From Streptococcus saliviloxodontae (GTDB lineage Bacteria; Bacillota; Bacilli; Lactobacillales; Streptococcaceae): a stretch of 64,000 bases of DNA. Every line of letters starts with the position of its first letter. The stretch's first letter is position 1. The stretch is from the NCBI RefSeq assembly GCF_016908655.1, contig NZ_JAFBEI010000005.1, forward strand, positions 1-64,000, given 5' to 3'. Position numbers and translations under genes: made by a program. The notes beneath the pieces are model-generated. The model was not told the DNA's origin. It saw nothing but the letters and a program-made list of their open reading frames with translations, and did not search any database. Positions 8,828 through 17,752 of this stretch are shown here, one piece after another.

Positions 8828-9721
8828 TTAAATTCCTTTTCCTAGTATCTTCACCTTATCTCCTTGGCTTCTCAACCACATCTCAATTCCATTCCCAAAA
8901 GATTCAACTCTAACGATAACACCTCCTTCAACTTCCTTTTCAATCTGAGCTGTTGGAAGCTTGTCTAGGAGTGACTCCAAAATACCTGTAAACTCAAACC
9001 GAACTTTTTTTAACTCCCCTGAATACATGAACTGCACTCTCTTTTTAAACTCAGCTTCACTAAAGCGTTGGCGGTACGGAATTGGGAAAGTACGATTAGT
9101 AACCCTAACTGTCCGAATACGATCAATTCTAAAAACTGTCGGGTATTTGATCGTTTCATCCATTTGAAAAGCTAAAAGATAGAAATAAAACTCTGAAAAA
9201 ACTATTCCAACAGGCTTAACTTCATGATGCTTTATTTTGTTATCTGCACGTCGATAGGTAATTTCAATAACGTGTTGGTCAGATATAGCTTCTCTGAGTT
9301 CCCAAATTTCATCTATAAGTGGCTTACCGTGCTGAAGCTCTAAATAATTTACCCTTTCATTATTGATTGCTTGATAGACTTGCTTAGCATCTTTTTTTTG
9401 ACAAAGTTTCAATAGCTTATCCACAATCACTGTAAATTCTTGATTATTGAAGGCTCGGCTCTCAATCAAGATTTTACACAAAGCAAAAACTTCTTTCTTC
9501 GACAAATCATTAGGCGTTGAATCAAGCCTGTAACAATTATTTTGACGATCATATTTAATATCACCTAGAGCTTTTTCTGAGTAATAACATCTGAGTCTAT
9601 CAATGTCTCTTTGAAAAGTTTTAGCATCAATACCAAATTTTTTTAATATCTCTGCCTTTTCTAATGACTCTCCTTTACTAAGCTGATCATGCAACTCTAT
9701 TAATCTAAACGATGATAACAT
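8828..9721 (-). CDS. WYL-domain transcriptional regulator (HTH-WYL-WCX)
   Basis: 297 aa. The N-terminal winged HTH (KAEILKKFGIDAKTFQRDID, about 21-40) is a DeoR/HTH_11-type DNA-binding unit. The middle region (about 140-205) has the WYL pattern (ITYRRADNKIKHHEVKPVGI, FYLLAFQ). The C-terminal RFEFTGILESLL and VRVESFGNGIEMWLRSQG match a WCX extension. WYL repressors of this length often control phage-defence operons (BrxR/CapW type). Here it sits directly upstream of the unknown two-gene module on the same strand, which suggests but does not prove that it regulates it. An extended -10 precedes it. Confidence 0.8.
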   Translation of the reverse strand: MLSSFRLIELHDQLSKGESLEKAEILKKFGIDAKTFQRDIDRLRCYYSEKALGDIKYDRQNNCYRLDSTPNDLSKKEVFALCKILIESRAFNNQEFTVIVDKLLKLCQKKDAKQVYQAINNERVNYLELQHGKPLIDEIWELREAISDQHVIEITYRRADNKIKHHEVKPVGIVFSEFYFYLLAFQMDETIKYPTVFRIDRIRTVRVTNRTFPIPYRQRFSEAEFKKRVQFMYSGELKKVRFEFTGILESLLDKLPTAQIEKEVEGGVIVRVESFGNGIEMWLRSQGDKVKILGKGI

Positions 9722-9776
9722 TACAACTCACCTTTAATCCTTAGTTTTTTTGTAGTCAATACTTATTTTCGATGTT

Positions 9777-9785
9777 ATTATACCA
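9777..9785 (-). promoter_or_regulatory. Extended -10 promoter of the WYL regulator gene
   Basis: Minus strand TGG-TATAAT at 9785-9777, 56 bp before the start codon. No convincing -35 is seen, as is common with extended -10 promoters. Confidence 0.5.
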
Positions 9786-9836
9786 AAAACACATGGACAC
9801 TATTTGGGGTTTTAATTAATTTCTTAAAATTTTTAC

Positions 9837-9859
9837 TATCACGATATACAAAAACTAGC
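9837..9859. repeat. 23-bp direct repeat, right border of accessory block
   Basis: A perfect copy of 4101-4123. It overlaps the right arm and T-run of the lipoprotein gene's terminator. Joining this copy to the left one would place that terminator directly before the NmrA-gene promoter, which is a plausible empty site. Confidence 0.75.
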
Positions 9860-9885
9860 TCAACTTTGGTGTTGAGCTAGTTTTT
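9851..9885 (-). terminator. Terminator of the peptide-binding lipoprotein gene
   Basis: The long stem AAACTAGCTCAAC / GTTGAGCTAGTTT has T-runs on both strands, so it may act bidirectionally. It lies about 36 nt after the stop at 9921. Confidence 0.85.
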
Positions 9886-9920
9886 ATCAGTTTTGCTAAC
9901 CATCAATTAAACCACAGGAC

Positions 9921-11882
9921 TTAATCTGCGATGTGCTTAGCTAGATTTTTCTCGTATTCAGCATTTGATTTTGCTTTTTCTTTTAGCCATTTCTTGCGTG
10001 ATTTAGCAAAATCACTAGCTGTCACTGCTTCTGATTGAATTTTCTTATACTTGTAAGTAACAGAACCTTTAGTACCTGTCCAAGAGTAAGCACCAGTGTG
10101 AGGCGTGATCTTAGTGATTACTGGGTTCGCACCTAGTGAGTAAAGTGGGATAAGCACAGAACTGTCTGTCAAGGCTGCCTGAGCCTTAGCAAACTCTTGG
10201 TAACGTTTGATAACATCACTAGTTTCTGCATCTGCTGCTTCAAGGTAAGTTTCAAATGAATCCAAACCTGCTTGTTTAGCAATTGCTGTATCACCAGCTG
10301 TTAAACCAATCTGATGGACATAGCTACCATTTGATGGGTTGTAGACATCGAGGTAAGTTGATGGGTCATCATAGTCTGCTGACCAACCAGCGATAGACAA
10401 ATCCCAGTCCATCTGACTAGCAGTCTGTGCATAGTAAGTTGTGTTGTTGTAGTCTGCTTCTGACAATTGATTAATATCAACAACAACATTTTCCTTACCT
10501 AGACTAGCTTCGATAGATTGTTTGATAGAGCTAGCTTGGTTAACACCAACAGCGTATGATTTATTAACTGAGAAGTCCAAATGAATTGGGAAGCTAACGC
10601 CCTGAGCTTGCAAGGCTGTCTTGGCTTTGGCAAATTCAGCTTGTGCTTTTTCTTTGTTGTAAAGACCGTCTTGAGCATCGTCAAGGTTAACACCTGTCCA
10701 CTCACTTCCAAGTGATGCCAACTCAGTTTCTACAGCACTACCAAAGTTTTCTGTACCAATTGATACAAAACTAGGTGGTACAAAGGTATTACGTAAAGAT
10801 TTGCTTGCAGCATCCTCACCAACACGCTGTGCATTATAAGCGGTACGATCCAAAGCAAATCCGATAGCTTGACGGAAATCTTTGTTCAAGATAGCTTGTT
10901 TGGTATCAGATTTCTGAGTATCTGTTGTTTTCTTAGTAAAGTTTGTCGCTTGACGGTTTAGGTTAAAGTTAAGAGAGTAGGTTGTTGAATCCTGTGCACC
11001 GTAAAGAATGTTATCTTTATATTTCTTAACCGCTGCTGAGTAGGTTGAACTGTTAGGATTCAAACCAACACCTGTGTAAATACCGTCATCAAAGTTTGTG
11101 AAAAGAGAATCTGAGTCTGAACCATCATTGTAAACATACTTAACTGTCGTGATATGAACGTTATCAGCATCCCAATAATTCTCGTTCTTTTCAAATTTGA
11201 TTTCAGATTTTGAAGTCAAATTCTTCAAGATATACGGTCCATTATAGAGGATACTTGATGGATCTGTCGTTCCAAACTTATCTCCCTTAGAATTCAAGAA
11301 CTCTTCATTAACTGGGAAAAGAACCTGGTTAGTTAGTTTAGAGTTCCAATAACTCTCAGGCTGTGTCAAAGTATATTGAACCGTATAATCATCAAGTGCC
11401 TTAACACCAACTGTTGAGAAGTCCGTCGTCTTACCATTGACATAGTCACCAAGACCCTTGATAGATGATTGAATCATATACAAGGCATCTGCTCCTGAGT
11501 CGGCCGCATGCTTGACACCTGCAACGAAGTCTTTAGCCTTGACTTCAGCATACTCTTCACCATCAGAAGTGTACCATTTTGCCCCCTTACGTAGCTTGTA
11601 AGTGTAGGTCAAACCATCCTTAGAGACCGTCCAATCCTTTGCCAAAGAAGGTACAAGATTACCGTACTTATCATTTTCCAAGAGACCGTCCACTGCTTGA
11701 GTCGTATAGTCAGTCGTTGTCGCACGATAAGACTTGATGTAATCCAATGAATCAGGGTCCGTTGCATAAACATACTGATAAGTTGAATTGTCCTTACTGC
11801 TACTGTTGGTTGAACAACCCACTAAAATACCAGATGATAAGGCTAATAACATCACTAATTGACTTTTCTTTTTCACTAACAT
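9921..11882 (-). CDS. Oligopeptide ABC transporter substrate-binding lipoprotein (OppA/AmiA family)
   Basis: 653 aa from ATG at 11882 (AAAGGAG site, 5 nt spacing). A lipoprotein signal peptide (MLVKKKSQLVMLLALSSGIL) is followed by the lipobox LVGC, so the mature protein is anchored outside the membrane at Cys. The rest is an SBP_bac_5 domain with the usual pattern (SLAKDWTVSKDGLTYTYKLR, DFRQAIGFALDR). It captures extracellular peptides for an Opp/Ami permease. No permease genes lie beside it, so it is an orphan receptor that probably shares the main Ami transporter, as is common in streptococci, where such receptors can also take up signalling peptides. Confidence 0.9.
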   Translation of the reverse strand: MLVKKKSQLVMLLALSSGILVGCSTNSSSKDNSTYQYVYATDPDSLDYIKSYRATTTDYTTQAVDGLLENDKYGNLVPSLAKDWTVSKDGLTYTYKLRKGAKWYTSDGEEYAEVKAKDFVAGVKHAADSGADALYMIQSSIKGLGDYVNGKTTDFSTVGVKALDDYTVQYTLTQPESYWNSKLTNQVLFPVNEEFLNSKGDKFGTTDPSSILYNGPYILKNLTSKSEIKFEKNENYWDADNVHITTVKYVYNDGSDSDSLFTNFDDGIYTGVGLNPNSSTYSAAVKKYKDNILYGAQDSTTYSLNFNLNRQATNFTKKTTDTQKSDTKQAILNKDFRQAIGFALDRTAYNAQRVGEDAASKSLRNTFVPPSFVSIGTENFGSAVETELASLGSEWTGVNLDDAQDGLYNKEKAQAEFAKAKTALQAQGVSFPIHLDFSVNKSYAVGVNQASSIKQSIEASLGKENVVVDINQLSEADYNNTTYYAQTASQMDWDLSIAGWSADYDDPSTYLDVYNPSNGSYVHQIGLTAGDTAIAKQAGLDSFETYLEAADAETSDVIKRYQEFAKAQAALTDSSVLIPLYSLGANPVITKITPHTGAYSWTGTKGSVTYKYKKIQSEAVTASDFAKSRKKWLKEKAKSNAEYEKNLAKHIAD

Positions 11883-11978
11883 GATATCTCCTTTGCCAGC
11901 ATTATAATATTTATTCCATAATAGCAAAAAAATTACCTTTATCCTAGATTTATTATGCTAAAAAGAGAAAAAAATCAA

Positions 11979-12005
11979 AAAACCTAACATCGAAAGTTAG
12001 GTTTT
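11979..12005 (-). terminator. Terminator of the yqeG-tmcAL gene cluster
   Basis: Minus strand: stem AAAACCTAAC / GTTAGGTTTT followed by a T-rich run, about 100 nt past the tmcAL stop. Confidence 0.75.
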
Positions 12006-12105
12006 GCTATCATTTTATCTCTAAATAGAACAAAACGATAGTTATTTCACGAAAATTGTAACCACTTTTCATTATTTTCATTTCGTTTTCTTGAAAATGT
12101 ATATT

Positions 12106-13209
12106 TTAATCAGGATTATTCGTAAGCCGAACTGGTACTCGTCCCCAAGTCTGCTCAGCTATCTTGCTATTCCCTAACTGATAAACAGCATCTGATTGTT
12201 GCGTGGTATCATCCCAGCTCTCTGCTCCAATCCTTGCCACGATGTCCACAGACTTTTTCACAGACTTGAGGTGAGCCTGCCCTTTTGCAGTGAACCCCAA
12301 GACATGAATAGCTTGTGGCAAAGGTTTTTCCACAGCTCCCACCAAGATGTAGGTCAAGATGCGTCTCACACGCGCCTTGGTGTAGCGTTTGGTAGCTACT
12401 TTTTCCACCAATTCCTCCACAGTCGCTACGCTCCTAATAGCAGAGCGGATACGACTGGCTAATTCCTCGTTGACTTGGAAAAATTGCCTTAAATCACTTG
12501 TCGTCAAAATCTGATATTTGAGCAAGTCAAAGTAGTTCTCCCATGACACCTGTGGACAAGCTAAAATCAAGTCTGAACTAGGGGCTACCTTTTCCACAAA
12601 GGACTTGTCTGAGATATGCTTACGAATGGCTGTCGCAGAAGCAATCTCCTCCTCTTTACTCTCCGAATGAAAACCAGCACCTAGTCGCTTAATAGGCTGT
12701 AATTGAATATTCTTTCCAGCGCAAGCCTTGGCATAGGCTAGTCCCAAGATATGATTTGGCGTCTGACCCGAGAAGTTGAGACCAAGAAAATTTTCCCACA
12801 TAACTTGCGTTTTCTGTGGATAAGTCAGGCTATCTGGAAGCGTCGAAAAAAAAGCCGTCATCTGCTTCTCTTTTTCCCCATAGACCTGTGAAATCTGTGT
12901 ATAATCCAAGTCTTCTTCCGTGCCAAAGGTCAGGGTATCAATGCCCAGACGCGTCAAAATATCCACAGCAGCCTGAGCAAAATAGTCTGCCGACTGAACG
13001 CTGGCAAGAAAAGGCAGCTCGACTACCAAGTCCGCACCATTTTCCAGAGCCAACTGAGTTCGTGTCCACTTGTCAATGAGAGCAGGCTCGCCACGCTGCA
13101 TAAAATTACCAGACATGACGACAATCTTGGTCCCACTGCTCTGCTCCAGCAGGTATTTATGCCCATTGTGAAAAGGATTAAATTCGGCGATAATGCCAGT
13201 GATGGTCAT
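12106..13209 (-). CDS. tmcAL: tRNA(Met) cytidine acetate ligase TmcAL
   Basis: A 367-aa nucleotidyltransferase-fold enzyme (older name YlbM). The N-terminal [18 protein letters not shown] carries the HxGH nucleotide-binding motif, and [20 protein letters not shown] follows. In characterised relatives it activates acetate with ATP to make N4-acetylcytidine at the wobble base of elongator tRNA-Met. It is the last gene of the cluster from yqeG, starts 10 bp after the methyltransferase stop, and is followed by a strong terminator. Confidence 0.9.
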   Translation of the reverse strand: MTITGIIAEFNPFHNGHKYLLEQSSGTKIVVMSGNFMQRGEPALIDKWTRTQLALENGADLVVELPFLASVQSADYFAQAAVDILTRLGIDTLTFGTEEDLDYTQISQVYGEKEKQMTAFFSTLPDSLTYPQKTQVMWENFLGLNFSGQTPNHILGLAYAKACAGKNIQLQPIKRLGAGFHSESKEEEIASATAIRKHISDKSFVEKVAPSSDLILACPQVSWENYFDLLKYQILTTSDLRQFFQVNEELASRIRSAIRSVATVEELVEKVATKRYTKARVRRILTYILVGAVEKPLPQAIHVLGFTAKGQAHLKSVKKSVDIVARIGAESWDDTTQQSDAVYQLGNSKIAEQTWGRVPVRLTNNPD

Positions 13210-13218
13210 AGGATACTC

Positions 13219-13962
13219 CTACTTCTGACAGACAAAGAACCATCTGGCGGAAGTGTCTGTCGGTTCCTTGTCTTCAAAGTCTGCGTAGAGTTTAAAGGAT
13301 TTAAAGCCTGCTTGTTCGAGGAGGATGTCGTAAGTCAAGACTTCATAGGTGCGTTCTTCATGAATTTCGTCATAACGGCTAAAGCGTCCGTCTTCCTCTT
13401 CAATAAAGAAGGTCAACTCATGGACAACAGAGTGAGGTGCCTCGTCCTCGTAACTATCCCAGACCATGGCAAAATCGTCAGCATTTTCATGGTAAGAATA
13501 GCCCGGAAAAGCTTCATCAATCTGGTAAGTAGAGTGTACATCAAAGATAAAGACCCCGTCCTCCTCCAAGCAATCGTAGACCTGCTTAAAGACATCGCCG
13601 ACCTCGGCTTCATCCTGCATGTAGCAGATAGAGTCTGAGTAGCAGGTCACAAAGTCGTAGGTCCCAGCCTGAGACAAGTCCAACATATTGCCCTGCATAA
13701 AGTCAATCTTCTGTTTGGCTGAAGCTGCTCTCTTTTGAGCCACGTCTAACATCTCTTGAGAGAGGTCAAGCCCAGTCACCTCAAAGCCTGCCTGCGAAAA
13801 ACGCACCGACTGGATGCCAGTCCCACAAGCCAACTCCAAGAGTTTCTTTCTCTCCTTTGTCTTTCGCAAATGGCGGAGCGAAAAGTCTGTCCACTTGTCA
13901 TAAAGGGTATCATCCATAATAGCATCGTAGACACGTGCAAAGGTTTCGTAATTTTTGTTCAT
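13219..13962 (-). CDS. yqeM: Class I SAM-dependent methyltransferase (YqeM type)
   Basis: 247 aa from MNKNYETFARVYDAIMDD (TGGAGA site). The SAM-binding motif I is LLELACGTGIQSVRF (about 40-54) and motif post-I is VTGLDLS. The substrate is unknown. The gene is regularly found next to rsfS and tmcAL in streptococci. It is separated from rsfS by a 270-bp repeat-rich gap, unlike the tight spacing elsewhere in the cluster. Confidence 0.82.
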   Translation of the reverse strand: MNKNYETFARVYDAIMDDTLYDKWTDFSLRHLRKTKERKKLLELACGTGIQSVRFSQAGFEVTGLDLSQEMLDVAQKRAASAKQKIDFMQGNMLDLSQAGTYDFVTCYSDSICYMQDEAEVGDVFKQVYDCLEEDGVFIFDVHSTYQIDEAFPGYSYHENADDFAMVWDSYEDEAPHSVVHELTFFIEEEDGRFSRYDEIHEERTYEVLTYDILLEQAGFKSFKLYADFEDKEPTDTSARWFFVCQK

Positions 13963-13983
13963 ATCATTTCTCCAGAAAAGAGA

Positions 13984-14203
13984 GTGGGATAGTAAAAACA
14001 TCTGGGAGATGTTTTTAGCAAATCAATAGAGGAATTTGATTTTGTCATCCCACCTCCGCACAGTTGAGTAGGGCTTTAAAAGTTGATAAATCAACTTTTT
14101 AAAGCCCAGTCAGCAGTGGTTCATTGGCACTAAAGTGCCTAATGAACTTTGCCGGGGAAACCCTAAGTCAGCTAAAGCTGACAGGGTTTCTCCCAACCAC
14201 TGC
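13984..14203. repeat. Structured intergenic repeat with nested palindromes
   Basis: It contains in order: GTGGGAT/ATCCCAC enclosing AAACATCT/AGATGTTT (13984-14053); a 16-bp stem at 14071-14107 (GGGCTTTAAAAGTTGAT and complement); and GCAGTGGTT (14113-14121) pairing with AACCACTGC (14195-14203) around two further hairpins (14120-14146 and 14153-14194). The last set could fold as a three-way junction. There is no coding frame. It resembles the composite repeats found between streptococcal genes. Confidence 0.65.
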
Positions 14204-14228
14204 GACTTGTCAGTTAAACTATAAAAAT

Positions 14229-14260
14229 TAAGAGGTGTGGAACTGTTGTTCCATCCTCTT
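14229..14260 (-). terminator. Terminator of the rsfS transcript
   Basis: Stem AAGAGG-TGGAAC / GTTCCA-CCTCTT with small internal mismatches. On the minus strand it is followed by TTAATTTTTATAG, 13 nt past the rsfS stop. Confidence 0.65.
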
Positions 14261-14272
14261 ATTTTCTATTAC

Positions 14273-14626
14273 TTAATCAAGATACTCGGTCACATCCACA
14301 ATCGGTGCTTCGTGCCAGAGTTTTTCAAGGTTGTAGTGGTCACGTTCATCTTCTGAGAAGACGTGAACCACTACGTCATTCAAGTCAAGCAGTACCCAGC
14401 CAGCCTTGCTATCGCCTTCGACATGGCTTGGGTCTCCACCAGCTTCTTTGACCTTCTCACGAATATTTTCAGCGATGGCTTCAAGCTGACGGCTGTTAGT
14501 CGCACTTGTGATGACAAAATAATCTGTCAGGCTCGTCAAACCAGCCAAATCAAGGGCAATAATATCTTCAGCACGCTTTTCATCAGCGGCTTTAACAACT
14601 AATTCTAGTAATTCTTTTTTATCCAT
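14273..14626 (-). CDS. rsfS: Ribosomal silencing factor RsfS
   Basis: A 117-aa protein of the RsfS/Iojap family. It binds ribosomal protein uL14 and blocks subunit joining when nutrients are short. The conserved block [20 protein letters not shown] and the [15 protein letters not shown]...VVHVF segment are present. It lies directly after yqeK (stop and start 1 bp apart), so the two are translationally linked. Confidence 0.92.
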   Translation of the reverse strand: MDKKELLELVVKAADEKRAEDIIALDLAGLTSLTDYFVITSATNSRQLEAIAENIREKVKEAGGDPSHVEGDSKAGWVLLDLNDVVVHVFSEDERDHYNLEKLWHEAPIVDVTEYLD

Positions 14627-15220
14627 TTAATCCTCTTTCAAATACTTGCAAAAAGCATTGTACGTTTCAATCGTCTGTGGGTAAATCGGCTGCGCTTTCT
14701 GAGCTAGAAAGGCAACGGTGTTGACCGTCTCGTAAGCCACAGCCTTGTCCAGTGACTGCTCTGCTATCTCACGCGCTTTTGCCACCAAAGGAAAATCTCT
14801 ATTATGCTCAATGTAATCAGCCACATAGACAATCTTATCAAGTGTCGTCATCTGACGGCTACCTACGGTGTGAATCTCGATCGCACGTAGGATGTCCTTA
14901 TCTGTCACGCCCAAATCTTCTTGGATTTTGTAAATGCCGACCATACCATGCCAGACATTGTTGTTCCAATGTTTAAGCTCTGGGTCTAGGTCATACTTGT
15001 CAATCAAGTCCAAGAAAGCTTGATCTGGCAATTCCTTGGCGTAGTCATGCAAAAGTCCTGCTAAACCCGCTTTTGTCCTATCATAATCATTTAGCTCTGC
15101 CAAACGAATGGCTGCCTTCTCAACGCCTAAGACGTGCTGAAAGCGATGCTCACTCATCTGCTCTGCTATTTTTTCCAAAAGCTCCTCACGGCTGATGCCA
15201 ACATAAGCCTCATAGGTCAT
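14627..15220 (-). CDS. yqeK: HD-domain hydrolase YqeK (Ap4A hydrolase type)
   Basis: A 197-aa HD-family phosphohydrolase. Metal-binding motifs are [18 protein letters not shown] and HNNRDFP-like (IEHNRDFP). Characterised YqeK proteins split diadenosine tetraphosphate symmetrically. It overlaps the nadD stop by 4 bp (ATGA), the usual arrangement in Firmicutes. Confidence 0.88.
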   Translation of the reverse strand: MTYEAYVGISREELLEKIAEQMSEHRFQHVLGVEKAAIRLAELNDYDRTKAGLAGLLHDYAKELPDQAFLDLIDKYDLDPELKHWNNNVWHGMVGIYKIQEDLGVTDKDILRAIEIHTVGSRQMTTLDKIVYVADYIEHNRDFPLVAKAREIAEQSLDKAVAYETVNTVAFLAQKAQPIYPQTIETYNAFCKYLKED

Positions 15221-15849
15221 TTGTAAAGTCCTGCTTTCTTAATATAATCAAGGACAGGGGCAGGTAGGAGGTAGTTGGGTGTGCGATCTTTTTTGATAAA
15301 ATCACGCACCATGCTTGATGAAATGTCCATAAGAGGAACATCCACCCAAATGACAGGGTAAGACGTTCCAGCCTTGTACTTGGGACGCTGAACACCAACA
15401 AACTGAACCATCTCGACCAACTCGTCAATGCGATGCCACTTAGGAAGATACTCCACCATATCTGCTCCGATAATGAAATAATAGTCTGTATCAGGGTTAG
15501 CTTCGGTCAAGAGCTTCATGGTATCGTAAGTATAGCTAACGCCCTTACGCTCAATCTCAATAGGCTCGATATCCAAACCTTCAACCCCATTGATTGCTAA
15601 GAGCAACATGTTCAAACGATGCTTTTCATCGATGGTTTCTTTCTTATCCACGTGAGGTGGCTCGTACTCAGGCATGAGAAGGACTTGATCCAAACCCAAC
15701 TGCTGACGCACCTGATCGGCAACGACCAAGTGAGCATTGTGGACAGGATTGAAGTTTCCTCCTAAAATGCCGACCTGTTTACGGTTTTTATCTTTTGTTT
15801 CTGTTTCCAACTCCACCTTGGTGAAGGGTGTCAGTAATTCAATTGCCAT
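15217..15849 (-). CDS. nadD: Nicotinate-nucleotide adenylyltransferase NadD
   Basis: A 210-aa enzyme that joins nicotinate mononucleotide and ATP to deamido-NAD, a late step of NAD synthesis. [15 protein letters not shown] holds the (T/H)xGH-type nucleotidyltransferase motif and the C-terminal [11 protein letters not shown] is the ISxTxxR-like motif. It has about 25 extra N-terminal residues before the domain, as in other streptococcal NadD. It sits between yhbY and yqeK. Confidence 0.92.
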   Translation of the reverse strand: MAIELLTPFTKVELETETKDKNRKQVGILGGNFNPVHNAHLVVADQVRQQLGLDQVLLMPEYEPPHVDKKETIDEKHRLNMLLLAINGVEGLDIEPIEIERKGVSYTYDTMKLLTEANPDTDYYFIIGADMVEYLPKWHRIDELVEMVQFVGVQRPKYKAGTSYPVIWVDVPLMDISSSMVRDFIKKDRTPNYLLPAPVLDYIKKAGLYK

Positions 15850-15891
15850 ACCTACCTCCTTTGCAGAGAATGTTGTCTGTTTTTGATAGAC

Positions 15892-16206
15892 TTATTTTTT
15901 CAATGCCTTAACTTTTGGTGATAATTTGCGGTTTTCTTTTTTAGCTGACTCTTTAAAGAGAATGAGGATACGTCCGATTTTAAGAACCGTATCGCAACCA
16001 ATCTCGTCTTCCAAGATTTCAGCAACCTCATGAATGTCTTCGTCTGTATTTTGAAGAAGGGTCACCTTAATCAATTCACGCGCATCAAGCGCTTGACGAA
16101 CACTGGTTTTAATGTGGTCATTCAGACCGTTTTTCCCAATCTGAACAATCGGTTTCAATGTGTGTGCTTCTGATTTCAAAAAAGCACGTTGTTTACTTGT
16201 AAGCAT
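15892..16206 (-). CDS. yhbY: RNA-binding protein YhbY (CRM domain)
   Basis: A 104-aa CRM-domain protein (LKPIVQIGKNGLNDHI, with the GxxG-type loop) that binds pre-50S ribosomal particles in characterised relatives. It lies 22 bp after yqeH and 43 bp before nadD. Confidence 0.9.
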   Translation of the reverse strand: MLTSKQRAFLKSEAHTLKPIVQIGKNGLNDHIKTSVRQALDARELIKVTLLQNTDEDIHEVAEILEDEIGCDTVLKIGRILILFKESAKKENRKLSPKVKALKK

Positions 16207-16227
16207 AGTATTTCCTTTATTTTTTTC

Positions 16228-17349
16228 TTAAATCAAAGCCTTGCGGATAACAACTCCGACACCTTCTGGTGCCCAAGCAGCGATAACAACAGGGGTTTCT
16301 TCTGAACCCTGTACTCGAATCCAACCAAGACCTGAATAGACGATGTCCATCTTGTTTTTAACAGTGAACTCATGACGAACCAGTTTTGGAAAGTCTGTGA
16401 CTTCCTTATCATTTGGCGGGGTCAAAAGACTGCCCACGTGCTTGTCATAAAAAGCGTCAGCTCCCTCAAGTTTGGTACGGTGAAGGTTGAGGTTGTTGTC
16501 AAAATAAGCGGTGAAGCCCTGCTTATTTCCAGAAACAAAATCAAAACGTCCTAATCCGCCGAGGAAAAGGGTCTGCTCAGAATTGAGCTGGTAAGTCTTG
16601 GGCTTAATTTCCTTTTTAGGACTAACATATTTGAGGTTTTTCGCTGTCAAATAATGTGCCATCTGGTGTCGGTGAATAATCCCTGGTGTGTCAAAGATGT
16701 AAGAACCATCGTCTAGTGGAATCTCAATCTTATCCAGAGTTGTCCCAGGGAAACGAGAGGTCGTGATGACGTCTTTGTCACCTGTGATTTCTTGAATGAT
16801 AGCATTGATCAGTGTTGATTTTCCAACGTTGGTCACGCCGACCACATAGACATCACGCCCTTTGCGGCGTTTGTCGATAGCGGCAATGAGATCCTTAATA
16901 GCTTGCTTGTTTTGAGCAGAGGTCAAGACAACATCCAAAGGGCGCATACCTTCCTCGTGCGCTCGCTCCGTCAACCACTGGGTTACCTTGCCGTCTTTGA
17001 CTGATTTTGGCAAAATATCTTTTTTATTCCCAACCAAAAGCACGTCATTCCCAGAGACAAAACGTGACAAGCCTGGAATGATTGAGCCGTTGAAATCAAA
17101 AATATCAACGACATTAACCACAAGAGCATCGCTATCACCCACTTCGTGAAGCAGTTTCAAGAACTCATCGTCTGTGATGTGAACATCAACGATTTCATTG
17201 TAATGACGCAAACGGAAACAACGTTGGCAATAAAGCTCACCTGTTTCCTCTGCTTTCTTGATCGAACTGGCAGGTGTATAACCTGCTTTTTCCTTATCCG
17301 TTGTCTGAATCTGAGCCCCACAACCGATACAAAATAATAATTCTTCCAT
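16228..17349 (-). CDS. yqeH: Ribosome biogenesis GTPase YqeH
   Basis: A 373-aa circularly permuted GTPase needed for 30S assembly. The N-terminal zinc finger is CIGCGAQIQ...CQRCFRLRH. The motif order G4 (NKKDI), G1 (GVTNVGKST), G3 (DTPG) shows the permutation. The C-terminal domain (IVYSGLGWIRV) binds RNA. The upstream gap of 400 bp is filled with hairpin repeats. Confidence 0.93.
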   Translation of the reverse strand: MEELLFCIGCGAQIQTTDKEKAGYTPASSIKKAEETGELYCQRCFRLRHYNEIVDVHITDDEFLKLLHEVGDSDALVVNVVDIFDFNGSIIPGLSRFVSGNDVLLVGNKKDILPKSVKDGKVTQWLTERAHEEGMRPLDVVLTSAQNKQAIKDLIAAIDKRRKGRDVYVVGVTNVGKSTLINAIIQEITGDKDVITTSRFPGTTLDKIEIPLDDGSYIFDTPGIIHRHQMAHYLTAKNLKYVSPKKEIKPKTYQLNSEQTLFLGGLGRFDFVSGNKQGFTAYFDNNLNLHRTKLEGADAFYDKHVGSLLTPPNDKEVTDFPKLVRHEFTVKNKMDIVYSGLGWIRVQGSEETPVVIAAWAPEGVGVVIRKALI

Positions 17350-17367
17350 TAAATTCCTTTTTATGAT

Positions 17368-17726
17368 GATACAAAGGGCGTTACAAAAAGCTTATGAAAA
17401 TAGGGAGATGACAGAAAATCTTGATTTTCTAGTCAGCTCATCTTTTTCACTAGCTTTTTAGCCCGTGTTCGAATACATATGATACAAAGCCCGTCAAAAA
17501 CGACTGAATTTTAGGAAATCAACGCAGTGTGCTGGTACACAAGGTGATTTATCTAAATTCCGAGTTTTTAGGGCGTGTTCAAATAAACATGATACAAAGG
17601 GACCTTCCAGCTTGATAGAAATTTTCGTAGAAAAATAGGAAATCTGACGAAGATGCTTTAGCATCTAGGAAGAGTTATCTTTTTTCTGAGAAAATTAGTC
17701 CCGTGTTCTGATAAACATGATACAAA
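17368..17726. repeat. Three tandem hairpin repeat units (GATACAAA...CGTGTTC)
   Basis: GATACAAA occurs at 17368, 17481, 17591 and 17719, each (except the first) preceded by CGTGTTC and an ATA-rich spacer ending ATGATACAAA. The three intervals are 110-128 bp and each folds into a long imperfect hairpin, for example GCCCG...AAAAAC paired with GTTTTTAGGGC in the second. No coding frame. The array fills the yqeG-yqeH gap and may affect mRNA processing or termination between them. Confidence 0.6.
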
Positions 17727-17752
17727 ACCTCAGACACACTAGTCTAATGTTC

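Noticed and set aside
13159-13638. Plus-strand frame of 159 codons opposite yqeM and tmcAL
   Set aside because: It lies wholly over two well-supported minus-strand genes, has no ribosome site and no protein-like domain pattern.
17368-17726. Possible CRISPR array
   Set aside because: Only three long units, spacers are self-complementary hairpins, and no cas genes are present.
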